Of a stretch of 64,000 nt of DNA, positions 22,461-33,835 are shown one piece after another; positions within the stretch are counted from its first letter, which is position 1, and every line of letters begins with the position of its first letter. The stretch spans positions 1 through 64,000 of the forward strand of contig JAMYHL010000126.1 of the NCBI GenBank assembly GCA_025531455.1, given 5' to 3'. A program made the position numbers and the translations under genes. The notes under the pieces are model-generated. The model saw only the letters and a list, made by a program, of their open reading frames with translations. It ran no database searches and had not been told where the DNA came from. Source of the DNA: Apiotrichum sp. Y4204. Taxonomy: Eukaryota > Basidiomycota > Tremellomycetes > Trichosporonales > Trichosporonaceae.

Positions 22461-25400
22461 AAGCGCCTCGACGAGGAGCACCGTTTTTGGAGAAACAGAA
22501 TGAGGAGACAGCGCAGATGGTCGTCTGCGTGCTTTTTAGCCTTCGGACGGGCTGCCATGCACGAGGACGAGCGTCAGTGTGGTCATGTCCGCTATTGCAA
22601 GCGTCGTCGGTGTGCCATGTCCAACGTCGAAGATGATCGAGGTTGCTGTAGCGTCCTGTCGTGCTACTGCATTGTTACTGCAATTTCCCGTCGTACTCCT
22701 GCAATGGCGCTTTGGACATGAAACATGGACTGAGCGATTTATATCTCAGTCGCGTTCGGGATGGAACCTTGACGCCCAGCGGTCAGCCCGAAGAAATGAA
22801 TTGACAGTCGTAGTATCTGACAACAACAATGCAAGTCAATGACGCCGACTCACAGAACAGTCGCATACATGTCAATGTGCACTTTGGCAACACGTTGCGA
22901 ACGTGAAAAGTAACCTTCACGCGGAAGTTTCACTCGGAGGTGGCTGCAGACTGAGGTGCCACATTCAGTTCAGAACAAGAATGCGTCGTCGAAGGATGCT
23001 CCACAAACTACTTTCCGCCACCCCGCACGACGCAATTATAACTCTCACATGACTCTTACATGGCAAAGAATGTTTTGGAAGGGAATTGTCGCATGCAGAC
23101 TTCAGGTCGGCTCAGTCACGGTGTTAATGAGGACGTGGCTCAACAACGAATGTGCAACACCAGTCGATTAACGGGGCAATTGACATCCAGCCGTCGTCTT
23201 CCGCACAGCCTTCTGACAGTTTGAACTATTCGTAGTGCCTTGGGCCGCCATAAAAGCCACCAGAGGCGGCTGTTAGAGCCGTTTGTCGTTGTAACGACAA
23301 GATGCACATCTGATTTTAAGACGGTCATATCCAAAGAATTGCGCACTGCTCTACCGCTGAATCCCCCATGCCGCATGCAACAAAATGGCCATCTATGGCA
23401 TCTGTGCACCCGACATCCTTAAATTATAGCTCAATTGCGTCGGGCAAGTGGTGGATGATGCTGTGTTGGTCGATCTGTGTGGCGCCACATTGTGTTCCCA
23501 GGTCGAAGGACCGTTGACGAGTTGCAACCCTCTTCAAACTGCCGTGAGATCGTGCCCAGTTCTTCACTGAGCCGTGTTAGTGATTTTTAGAGCAGTGCAT
23601 TACGTTCAAGCTGTGTCGGTAGAGCAACTTCGTTGCCAGCGCGGACGATCGAGCTGGGGGAGATCGACACAAACCGATGACCGTCTACCCGCATGCATCA
23701 AAACCAATGTGGACTGGCTTTTATGAGTCAAAGAAGGCTATGTGAATGTATATTGTCGTATGCGGGAGCGATGCATCACTTTGAGACTTGAGAGAGCAGT
23801 GCCGTCGCGTAGAAGTCTTGTCCATTTCGATTAACTCTCAGTCGCAATTGTCGCAGTCCTCCTCTTGTGTCCCTCTTCGTTGTCATTCTCAGCTTGACCT
23901 TGTGCATCAGTGGTGTAAGCAGTGAACAGGTGTCAGGTATTCCTCTCTGTGCCCGGTGGTTGAAAAGCATTGCCGCTGGAGCCTGCGGCGTTTGTGTTAC
24001 CATGTTTTGCGCTTGCTCGTCCTCCTTCACGATACCGTCAAAGTAAAGGGGCTGGTGTGCCATGTCATAGGCTTGAGAGTATTCCTTGCCACGCCCAGCT
24101 GTGTCGTACGGTAATTGACATGTCCTTATGTACTTGCGGCTATGACGATGTTGCCCAATGTCAAGACAGGCTTGATGCTGTATTAGCGTTCATACCTGAA
24201 GGGGTGCGAAAGACGATGTTGTAACATCACGGATGTACATACTTCACGCAGTCACATGTGGATGTAAGACCGGGGACAACCCCCTCACGTAAGACATCTT
24301 ATAATGTCTTGTACCACGGATCAGACAACGACGGTGCTGACGGAGTGTCCCACTCGTGCGCCATTCCAACAGACAAGTCACCTCGGGCCACAACCTTCCT
24401 CTCCAGTCCAGATCCACATTGCTCTCGATATGCAGGGTAAGGTGATCACTACCAGCCAGCCAAGTATCGGTTGTGAAGTCTACTCATCATCACCGTCAAG
24501 GATGACAGCGTTTGATATGCCCTGCCTTGAGCGTGTCGCACTGCCACCGCACATACTTACTGTGCCAAGAGCAAAGTATGATCACGATGCGATGAACAAC
24601 GTCATGGGGACAGTGCCCTGCTAGTACCAGTGGAGCAAAATGGCCAATGCACTTAGACCGCGCGATCGCACATGATTCCCAGCCAAATGACAAGTCTCGA
24701 AGGCCTGAAAATTAGATTTGCCATGCCTGAGCCGCTTTTTTAGCTCTGCCTCGCAATGCCGTTGACTTGCCGTGTCCCCTGATCGTTATGATACCATGTC
24801 TGAGCGCTCAACTGCTCATATTGGCAAGGATCCGACCTTTGCGCGGCCGCACAATGCGGTTTTCTGCAGCACACTTTGGACGGAGATGGCTGTGAGGCCG
24901 GACTGCCGACGTCGTTTCCCCAACTCTGGTTCGACTGAGCAGCGAAGACACAACGGCTTGCTTGACGTCTGACTGGCAAGTTGCTCGCTCTGATCACACA
25001 GTCAGCTAGCTACGCAGCAGTGGGCTGTCGCTGTGGAAAAGTATGTCTATTCCAAAGATTCGTCTAGATTGTGGGATCACTGTCCGATGAACAACCTATG
25101 GTTTCAGCACTCCGACGCACGTGTATTTACATCTTAGCGCTGCGGTGGACTGCAGCCGAGATCGTGGACGTTACGAAGCAAAGGTGAGCAGTGCATGAGC
25201 CTCTATGGTCTGTATACCTTCAGTCCTGTGAGTAGAGCACCCTCCTGCAAGCGCTGCAGCAGCAGCAACAGACAACATTTCAGGCCGCAATCCCCCATCT
25301 GATGTGGCCACATCTCATCCTCATCCTTATCTTATCGCGTCAATCACGATGGGGAACAAGGAGCATGGTATCCACGTGGTGTTACGTCAGCTCTGCCCAC

Positions 25401-25519
25401 CGGTAACCCCGGCCCGGCCATGTCCGCCAAGACCAGTAAACTCCACAAACTCCACTCGGCCCGGGATTGTTTCTCTTTTCCGATCGCATCTTGTTCATCT
25501 TGCATCCACTCCATCCACC
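22461..25519. other. Gene-poor interval
   Basis: Nothing coding is supported in 3 kb after the tRNA, apart from what is probably the promoter of the enoyl-CoA hydratase gene in the last ~200 bases. Confidence 0.45.
22484..22488 (+). terminator. Pol III terminator
   Basis: TTTTT, 23 bp after the tRNA 3' end. Confidence 0.8.
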
Positions 25520-26631
25520 ATGTTCTCAACTCCCCCTCCGTCACACGAGACGCTGCGCGTGTCCTTCCCGGCTCCGCACGTACTGCACGTTGCGCTCGAC
25601 AGGCCTGACAAGTTCAACGCCCTGCGCGCCGAGGACAGCTTTGCGCTCGACGCCCTGTGGAACTGGTACGAGTCTGAGCCGAGCCTCCGGTGCGCGATTC
25701 TCGGCACAACGAGCAACCGCGCGTGGTGTGCCGGTGGGGATCTCAAGGAGCTGGTGAGTGGGATATACCTTCTGGGCAAGACGTGCTGCTCGAGCCCAAT
25801 TGGCCCGGTAGTGTTTCGACAAGAGGTGGTACTACGGCTACTGCCCTACTTTTCTGTCCAACGTCCTCTCGTCATTTGTCATTCCACTGACAGTAGAGCA
25901 AACGCGATGGCCCGAATAGCGGACTGTACAAGTGGCCCGATACCGGTCTCGCGGGCCTGAGCAAACGCCGCATTCGGAAACCCATCATCGCAGCACTCCG
26001 CGGCTTGGTCATAGGCGGCGCGCTCGAGATGATGACGAACCTTGACGTCGTTGTCGCCGGTACCGGCGCGGTTCTTTCTCTTCCCGAGGCAAAACGTGGA
26101 GTTGCGACTGGCGGCGGAGGACTTCCGCGGCTTGTGTATCTCATTGGCCGCCAGAAGGGTGAGTCCGTCCTAGCGGCTGTGTTCTATACTCACTGCAGCC
26201 GCGGAGCTCCTCATGACGGGACGCGATGTCTATGCCGACGAGGCACTGCGTCTTGGTCTTGTCAACGTCATAGTCCCCGATGACAAGGTCGAGGCTCGCG
26301 CTCTGCAGATGGCATGTCAGACCGCGGCCAATTCGCCTGATTCCGTGCAGCTTGCACTCTACGGTGAGTGGTAAACAGTCTGCGTCCGCTGTTTCCATGT
26401 CCCTGTGAGACCTTCGACTACTCGCAGCAAACGTCTCCAAATGCCTGAAAAGGTCATCATCTAACGCCAGGCCTACGGCTTACAGAAGAGGAGATGGGGT
26501 ACGACCGCCTCATGGCACGGTACACCACCTCCGACCGGTTCCGCGCACTCACTACCGGCCCCAACCTGCGAGAAGGGCTTGCGGCTTTTGTTGAGAAGCG
26601 CGCACCTCGTTGGGTTGACGCAAAACTGTAG
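25520..26631 (+). CDS. Enoyl-CoA hydratase/isomerase (crotonase) family protein, 4 exons, 273 aa
   Basis: Exons 25520-25753, 25897-26158, 26199-26363 and 26471-26631 join in frame through introns of 143, 40 and 107 nt. The crotonase fold is clear: HVALDRPDKFNALRAED near the start; WCAGGDLKEL, the first oxyanion-hole segment; then IAALRGLVIGGALEM, the second; GATGGGGLPRL-type strand/turn; ELLMTGRDVYADEALRLGLV; and a C-terminal EGLAAFVEKRAP-type end (ending WVDAKL, usual for fungal members). It would hydrate or isomerise acyl-CoA intermediates, for example in beta-oxidation or branched-chain amino-acid breakdown. No mitochondrial or PTS1 signal is obvious. The first intron is longer than the local norm; an unseen small exon there is possible. 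The substrate is unknown. Confidence 0.85.
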
Positions 26632-27069
26632 GAGGAGGGATGGATAGATGTCGGGCTGCATCTCTCATGGCATTCACCCATGCCCAGAGATTCACCATGT
26701 TGGTTGCGCTCTGCTGACCCCAAAGATAGTATGCAGACGTGTACAAACTCTCCTGGAAGAGCGAGGTCTAGGATGAGCCAGTGAGTTGTCATTTGGTGCA
26801 AGTTGTGAGCACGGCACAAGCTGTACGGCCACACGTTTCAGCAGCGATGTCCCGAGCATCGGAAACCTCGAATCCCTTATATCCAGTGTTTCTCACTGCG
26901 TGCGTGTGCTAATCAAACCCGCTTGCGTAATGTACATTGCACATCTAGTTTTGCCTCGTCCGTCGGTGGTATAAAGTACTCGCAGTGAACAGTCTGGTGT
27001 GGTCAGTCCCATTGTTCCAGAGGGATCGGAAAAAACCAAGCCAAACCCTCATCTAAAGGATGACCTCAT
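26632..27069. promoter_or_regulatory. Spacer with TATA-like box
   Basis: TATAAAG occurs at about 26971. No signal-peptide exon for the following RNase-like remnant could be found, which is part of the case for it being a pseudogene. Confidence 0.4.
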
Positions 27070-27524
27070 CACATTAAGTCCAGACGATGCTCTGATGGAA
27101 CTCTTTACTCGAGAGCCCAGGTCCAGGCCGCATTGCAGAAGGCCCGGAGAACAGCGGAAACGAGTCGACTCGATGAGTAACACGTCTCAATGCGCCATGC
27201 CCGGGGCCCCCAGCGTGTGGGTCGGCAGGTGTGTCGTCGTTCAACAGAGCTGACAACCTGATTTCCCTCAGATGTACAACGGTAAAGGAACAGTCACAAA
27301 GGGCAAAGGTCTTCACGGAGACGGGATGGGAGTTTCCCATTTTCAAACCTCACATGGGCTCCAAGGGAGCGGATCGTGTCCTGTACACCAAGAAGAACAA
27401 GAACTCTCTTCTGGTGATGGAACACGACGGCCCGAGCTATGCAAAGTGCTTTGAGGTGAAAAAGGATGGTGAGACAACGGGGAGCAGCTGTACCCAGCAA
27501 ACCTTTGCTCCGTTCTACGAGTAG
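27070..27524 (+). pseudogene. RNase T1-like (guanyl-specific ribonuclease fold) gene, apparently decayed
   Basis: Several segments match the RNase T1/N1 family and the intact paralogue at 30.4-31.8 kb. An N-terminal part CSDGTLYSRAQVQAAL is at about 27084-27140. Then, in a continuous frame, come GWEFPIF (catalytic Glu region), GADRVLYTKKNKN (catalytic Arg region) and VMEHDG (catalytic His region), ending in a stop at 27524. The segment that should carry the first catalytic His appears as FPQMYNG in a different frame (27262-27282), offset by one base from the Glu segment, with Gln where His is expected. No signal-peptide exon is visible upstream. A spliced frame avoiding the stop exists but omits this site. 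I read it as a frameshifted or catalytically dead copy; a sequencing error remains possible. Confidence 0.6.
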
Positions 27525-27791
27525 ATGCTGCGGTTTGTGCCTTTGTACTTGACAGCTTCGTGCAGACCCCAATGCACGCATGTACTGCAGAGGGGGGAGG
27601 ATTCGAGTACTGTTTCGTCAGCACGCTGCTCTGCACAACGGGGCACAGTATTGTACTGGATGCTATACAGCATTAAGGTATAAGCTCTCGTAAGTCCTAA
27701 ATACAGCGTTCTGCTTGCCCTGCCCAACAAGGCTTTCTACTCCAGACGGATCCTTAGCAGCACTACGTTTCCCGTAATCGAGTGCATTCTC

Positions 27792-29808
27792 TTACTCCTG
27801 CGGCTCAAACGACGTGAACCGCAGGATCATGCTGTCGGGGTCCATCCAGTCGTCTGCACCAAGCCCCGATTCGTCGCCCCATGCCCACTCGGGCTTGTAC
27901 TGGGCTTCCAGTAGATATCCCCCAAAGAAAAACTTTTCTGTCTGTCGGCCGTGGCTAGGCGGCGTGGCGATAACGCAGCCGCGGATTGTCGGACGGGGGA
28001 TGTCTGGCGTGATGGGCGGCAGGTCAATGTCCAGCAGAAGCACGCTGTGGGGTTTGTAGTCTTCAAAGGCCAGCGTGTCGTATACAATGCTCATGGTCGA
28101 CACGGGCTCGGGGGCCCGGACCAGAATGGATCGCGCAGCAATGTACGCGTCTCGTTGCTCTCGGGGAATGGCGTACGCGCCGTCCATCACCACCTGCATG
28201 TGGGGAATGATGAGGAAGCCGTTCCCAACACCGAAAACGCCGGCGCCGCGTTGACTGACCAACCAGCTGAGGTCAGAAGGTGATGGTGCAAGCAATGACT
28301 CACTTGTAGACCAGGCATTGGCTTTCTCCCAGCCAGGCTCTATCCGACGCGAGGTCTTCAAGAAATTGGTCGTACTCCATGCTGTCCTTATCGACAGGAG
28401 TGAGCTCGACTCGGCGAGTACCCTCGGTAATTGGTGGTGGCTCATATTTGTAGAAAAACGACGCGGCATCGTACTCAGGAGACCGCTGCATCAAACGCAC
28501 AACCATCTCTCCCGTGGCCCGCGAATACACATCGACCGGTCCACATTTCCAAGACATGTCAGCAGTGGCAAACACGTATCTCTCCGTGAACACAACCTTT
28601 GTGGGTGTCAGTGAGTTCAGAGCAGCGGGCCGCTACTCACACCGCGGAGATAAGGATACGGTGGAGTCGACACGTCCCATCTCTCCTTTGTCAACGTTTG
28701 TGCCGTCAGGTGTTCCCACTGGATGGATTGGTCGTACACACGCGACACACCCAGATGCTCTCCGCAGTTATCGACGTCGCCTTCGAACTTGCAATTGGTG
28801 GGCGTGAAATCAAACTTCTGATTGAGAAACGACCCAAACTTCTGCAGGTAGCGATCGCGCGGGAGAGAAGCGTCCAGCCCGTGGCAAAGGTGGTTGAACG
28901 CCCGACCCGAAATGTATGCCTCGAATCTCTCGTCGAAACCCTCCCCGCCAAACAGCCCGACATTTGGTTTCGTTCTATAGCGGACGTCTACCAAGGGTAG
29001 TTTGGCAATGTAGCGCACGCTGCCACTCGTGCGCTCGACACAGATCAGCAGCGGCTCTTCCGAATCTCTCGTTCTGGCGGTGAAGAGCAACGCGTCGTCA
29101 CCAGGGTCCTCGCCAAGAAGCCGCAGATAACGATACCCATACGGAATGTGCAGAGGTACAGTGAAGGTCGATACCACGCGGTAAGCAGCGAGGTTGGCGC
29201 GGGTCTTCACATGTCGTATGTCTTTTCGGTAAGCATGAGAGCGCTGAACACTGCTTACATTCTTTCCGCCAGTCGGGCCTGTCCAGCCGCGTGCCCCACT
29301 GATACACAAGATCGGTGGCCAACGGGAGCTCGATTTCCTTCACCTCTCCATTGTCGTCAAAGATACCGGCCCGGATGGGATCATCGTCGGCCAGCTTGTC
29401 TACCACGTCGCGCCGAAACTCGTCCGCCCACCGGCCGCGAAGTGCCATAGCGTCTGCGGTAAGCATAGTTGTCTTCTCCGGCAACTCACATCGAGTGGCC
29501 GTATCTATCGGTGGACCCGAGACGCCGCGACCGTCGCCTTCAGGCATGTCCTGTGACGGCCGCGGACGAAATGGCCCTGGCCTACCATCAAGAGCCAGAA
29601 GACGCCATTTCGTAGTGGCGTCGATGTCCTCCAGCTGAAGAAACAGGCTGCGCCACAGGGAGCTCCCGTCGTGGACCAAACTGCGCCAGGCTGAGCAGAC
29701 GCGCTCTGCTGCCAAAACCGTGTGTACATCTACGTGCGCCAAGATGATGAGAAGGATGTCGGGCGGGAGATACCCGAACTTGTCGTAGGGAGCGTGGGAT
29801 TCTGGCAT
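27792..29808 (-). CDS. F-box protein, 4 exons, 632 aa
   Basis: Exons 29808-29259, 29221-28641, 28596-28304 and 28266-27792 join in frame through introns of 37, 44 and 37 nt. Residues about 9-55 are a typical F-box: YLPPDILLIILAHVDVHTVL then VCSAWRSLVHDGSSLWRSLF. This would bind Skp1 in an SCF ubiquitin ligase. The remaining ~570 residues contain many beta-strand-like segments (YRYLRLLGEDPGDDALLFTA, LILICVERTSG-type, VLLLDIDLPP) reminiscent of a degenerate WD40-like or other beta domain, but no clear repeat is assigned. The substrate is unknown. It lies between the decayed and intact RNase T1-like genes. Confidence 0.85.
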
Positions 29809-30429
29809 AGTGGTAGTGAGGAAGTGTCAAGAGGAAAGCAAAGAAAGAAGTAGAAAGACGATGGACTGGGACCTCATTTGGGACACGTTGACGACGCGAA
29901 GGGTCGCAGGATGGAACATGAAACGAGAAAGTGCTGTTTAGCCTTGTCTCGCCCGGTGACTCGGGACATTGCGGAGCTCACGACAGCAGCAGCCAGCAGC
30001 AGCAGCAGCAACAGGAGCAGCAGCAGGAGCACTCTTCCCGTCTACGGAGCATTCGGGGAGCCAAAGTCCCTCACCATGCCGTAACATTGCAGGGCCGCGA
30101 CGACAGAATAAGGTTTGAGATCAGGATCTGGGCTTTTTGTTTGGGGTGTGCCCACAGCAACTGAGCTGCTCGCGCAACGCCCCGCTTACCGCCTCATTGT
30201 CGCAGAGGCCCAGAGGGTCCCTGGGGAGCGCAGCATGGCGGTGACGACCCGCGACAGACTTCCGCGCGTTGAGAAAAACAACCCCATGCCCCTTTGCTTG
30301 GTACCCGCAGTTTTGCGCTGCTTCTGGACTGGATGCCGGGATGTGACATCTATGCATTGCGGGTACTGACGGACACATACTGTACAGACATGTACTGTAT
30401 AGAGACAAGTCGACCAGTGACAGCTCCAC
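29809..30429. other. Spacer with CAG repeats
   Basis: Intergenic, between two minus-strand genes. A (CAG)n-rich run with CAA/GAG interruptions lies at about 29984-30031. No gene seen. Confidence 0.6.
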
Positions 30430-31776
30430 TCAAGCCTTGGCGGAAGGAGAACCGTCATTCGACCTGCGATTCTTTCTGTTGGGCACGATTTTTATGGATC
30501 CCATCTTTGGCGCGGGAGCCTCGGATACGCGTGGTGGTCTTTCCTCACACGCAAGAAAGTTCATAGACTCATGCTCCATGACCATGATGAAGTTCTTGTT
30601 GCGACTAGTGTATAGGACACGGTAGGATCCGGGCCAATGTGTCGCACGTGTCTCTCCATCTCGCATGATGGGGTATTCTATTCCGGGTGTGGTGGCGGGT
30701 TTTCGGTCCCTCCTGCCGGTGCCACTCTGACCGTTGTACCAGTGAGGGTAGTCTGGCTGTTAATGCGCGTGGTAAGACACCAATACTCACTCGGGTATTC
30801 CTCCATTTCCTTCTTGGCGCCTTCGATCATAGCCGCACGAATATTGCGAGCAGGTATTATTGTACCGCCGCAGCTCCAATCGTTGATGTGGTCGTAGGGA
30901 CCCGCTGCTGTCACAGAACTGCCCGACCTATGAGCTCCGGTTCCCGTTGTTGCTGTCTTGGGCTGGGTGCATGGGGCTGCACCACTACCAGTGCCACCAC
31001 CACCACCACCAGCACGGCCGGAGCGGGCCTCGACATGGGGTGCACGAGGACAGAGAGGAGCGACCTTCTTGGTGCCCTTCCGGGCTTTGGTCCCCTTGAC
31101 CTCTTTGCCCAACCTGCCTGCCTTGCCTCCCTTGCGCCTGCCTGTGCCCCGCAGAGCTCCAGTGCCTTTGCCGTTGCCTTTGCCCGCCCGCGTGCGCCCA
31201 CCACTGCCTCTACCCCCCTTCTTCTTGTTGGTGCCGGTTTTGGCCGCGCCCTTGGCAAGCTTGCGGCCGCTGTCGCCTCGACCCTTGCCCCTCGTCGCTA
31301 CCGTGCCGCTTGCTTTGCCGTTGGCCTTGCTGTTTCGGGCTGGGCTCTTGCCCTTCCTGGTACCCTTTCTGACGCGCTTTTTGCCCTTGGCTACGGCTCG
31401 CCCCTTTCCCTTGCCCCTTGCCGTGCCTCGAGCCGGAGCGGGGCGGCCTGCAGTCCGGCCTCTACCTTTCTTGGACGCCCTGCCAGCCCTGTTAGCAGGA
31501 CGTTTGGTCCGGGCAAGGCGATGACGTGTGGCACGCCGGTCCGTCGCCCTGGGGGTAATGTGGACGTCGGCGATCGCGAGGTCTGGGATTGCGAGATCAT
31601 TCGCGTGTTGAACAGCGGCAGTGTTGACGGTGTCTGTAGCAGACGTAGAAATGTCGTGGTCGTCGGAATTCAGGGTAGCAGGAGCCGCGAGCACGGATGA
31701 GACGACTGTGTAGGCCGCTAGTAGCTGCGATTAGCCCACTGGGAGGAGAGCTGTATCTTACGTGGAACAATCGCAT
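30430..31776 (-). CDS. Secreted RNase T1-like protein with long Lys/Arg/Gly-rich region, 3 exons, 423 aa
   Basis: Exons 31776-31762, 31724-30791 and 30752-30430 join in frame (introns 37 and 38 nt). The first exon is only 15 nt. Splicing it on gives MRLFHLLAAYTVVSSVLA, a good signal peptide absent from the unspliced frame. Residues about 62-227 are extremely basic and low-complexity (K/R/G/A/T; repeated GKGxG and KKG words), with dibasic KR sites that Kex2 could cut. A Gly-rich linker follows. Residues about 286-390 match the fungal guanyl-specific RNase family: C290; Y318-P-H320; E342 in IEYPI; R361 in GSYRVLY; H377 in MVMEHES; C385. These align with RNase T1 Tyr38, His40, Glu58, Arg77, His92 and the outer disulfide. 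Likely an active secreted RNase, possibly a ribotoxin-like effector; target unknown. The basic middle is unusual for the family. Confidence 0.8.
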
Positions 31777-33835
31777 AATGGGACGGTACCAAGTCAGAGA
31801 GTGAGCCAGTCAGGCTGTTAGAGGTCACTAGGGACGGTCGGCTGTCAGAGTTTGCTGGTCAGAGCGTGTTAGATGGGGTAAATGGTGTGATGTGCTGGTT
31901 AAATGTTGTCCAATGCTGGCGGATGGGAATCGCTGTGGTGAATGTGGTTCTCGTCCATTTATACCCTTCATTCGGGAGACAGTGTCATGAATGGTCTACA
32001 GCCGTGAGGTGTGGACTCTTCGCAAGCGGAAACGAACAAGTTCAGCTGTGGGCACCGCCGCCGAACTCTAAGTCAGCACAAACGGACTGGCAGTTAGCAC
32101 GCTAGCTGCAAAGTGAACTCCCTTGGCGCACAAACCGTGCTCAATGCATGAGATGTGCACAGCTGTGGGCAAGAATGTGCGCATCTATGAGCAGAACAGC
32201 GGGGCAACAAGGGGATTGATAAGTAAGGTCGGGCAGAAGCCGAAGCCGTCCCAAGGTTCTATGCGTCACAGTGGTAGACTTCTGTATGGGCCTGTCCGCT
32301 TCGAGTGGCCAAGAACCAAACCTTTACGAGTCGCTTGTACACAGCATACAAAGTCGTCTCTCTCTGGCCTGGCAATGAAGGGCTCCAAGTTTCAGCGGCA
32401 GAAAGCGAAGAGTGCCTCGGCCCCCCTCTGTTTCTGTTGCAAGCTGCACTGGCACTTCCCCGGACTCGTTTCACTGCTGGTCGGTCGCACGTTCCGTTTC
32501 ATCGCCTGCCGCACATTGGGTTCCCGACTGCCGTAAGAAAAACGTAACATGTACTCTGCCGGAAATGCTTGCTCACGTCGAGCACCGTCTGCTGCGCACC
32601 TCCCAGAGCACAGCTGTTCATATGTGCGTTTTCCACCAACTGGAGTCAAAACCTTCGTCAACCGTGTCCAGTTCACAGCAGTGTTTCAGTGTCGCTCCCA
32701 CTTGTTTTTCTCCTCAACAGCCCTTCGTGTCAGGTGGGTCTCGCTCTTACATCCAGACCTCCCGGCCGCTGAGACAGAGATTGAGCTGTGGCTCCGGATT
32801 CCTACATCACCCTCGCCAGACATCATCCCACACCATGCCACGAATGAACGCGCTGGCTTCGCATTTGTGCTAAAACTGCCTTCGGTATGTCATGTCTCTT
32901 CAGCGAAAGACGTTCTTGCGGATGGTATTGTCCACTCAGCGTTGCACTTACTTGGTCGGCTTTGCTCCTTCTGGGGCACAGGGCAGTGCAGCGATGGCAA
33001 ACGTGATGAGACTCGGACTATGATTTGTCGTTTTGCAATATGTGGCTCGGTGTGCCAGAGCCAACAAGCTGTACATGTGTCAAACACTGAACTTGACAAT
33101 TGCGAAATTCTCTAATCTCTTCTAAGCAGCGGAAACTAGAAGCTCCAAACACATGGACCAGGCATGTGTGTATTGTGGTGCGCGTAGATCGAGCCGGTGA
33201 GATTGGACGTCTTTCAAGCATTGTCGGTCCCAACCATCCTTGGACACTGTCGTCATATAACCTTTTCGTTTGCATCTCACGGCATCGTGGTCCGTAAGGT
33301 TGAGTCGAGATTGAAAGCACACAGATGTCGTACTTGGCGTCAGAACCGCCAACTCTACGTTGTCTGCACAGCAACAGGTACTGGTACAGTACCACCCCCA
33401 GTCTGATTAAGTGCACTTCATGGCTCAAGTGGCTCCGGGAAGATCGACGGGCGTGGAACGAAGAAAAAACAAGCCTTTTGTCGTCCAACCCCTCTCTAGT
33501 GGTGCTGACAACTGATCGAGTGAGCTGTTAAACCGCGCATAAACACACCAGTCCGGCAGAAAGGTTACTGCTATTCACGATGCCGCCATTGAACACATGG
33601 GCTGCTGGACCCGTCAGCGCGTTTTGGCTGTGCAAGTCTATTCAACATTCGCATGTGCAGTGAGACTATATGGCAGGCGTATTCCTATATACAATAGAGC
33701 GGGTATGAGTCGAAAGATGATTGAAATGAGTCGATGAATCGGGGTGTTTCGACGTGCCGTCGGCGAACGACACACGTTCGCATTGAAGTGTTTGATGTGT
33801 AACGATGCTGAGGATACTGGGGATAGACAAGTTGC
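31777..33835. other. Gene-free interval
   Basis: About 2 kb upstream of the RNase T1-like gene. Short frames only, with no domain or splice support. Confidence 0.5.

Noticed and set aside
30687..31700. Long plus-strand open frame (337 codons) opposite the RNase T1-like gene
   Set aside because: Antisense by-product of the GC-rich basic region; Leu/Pro/Ala-biased with no domain.
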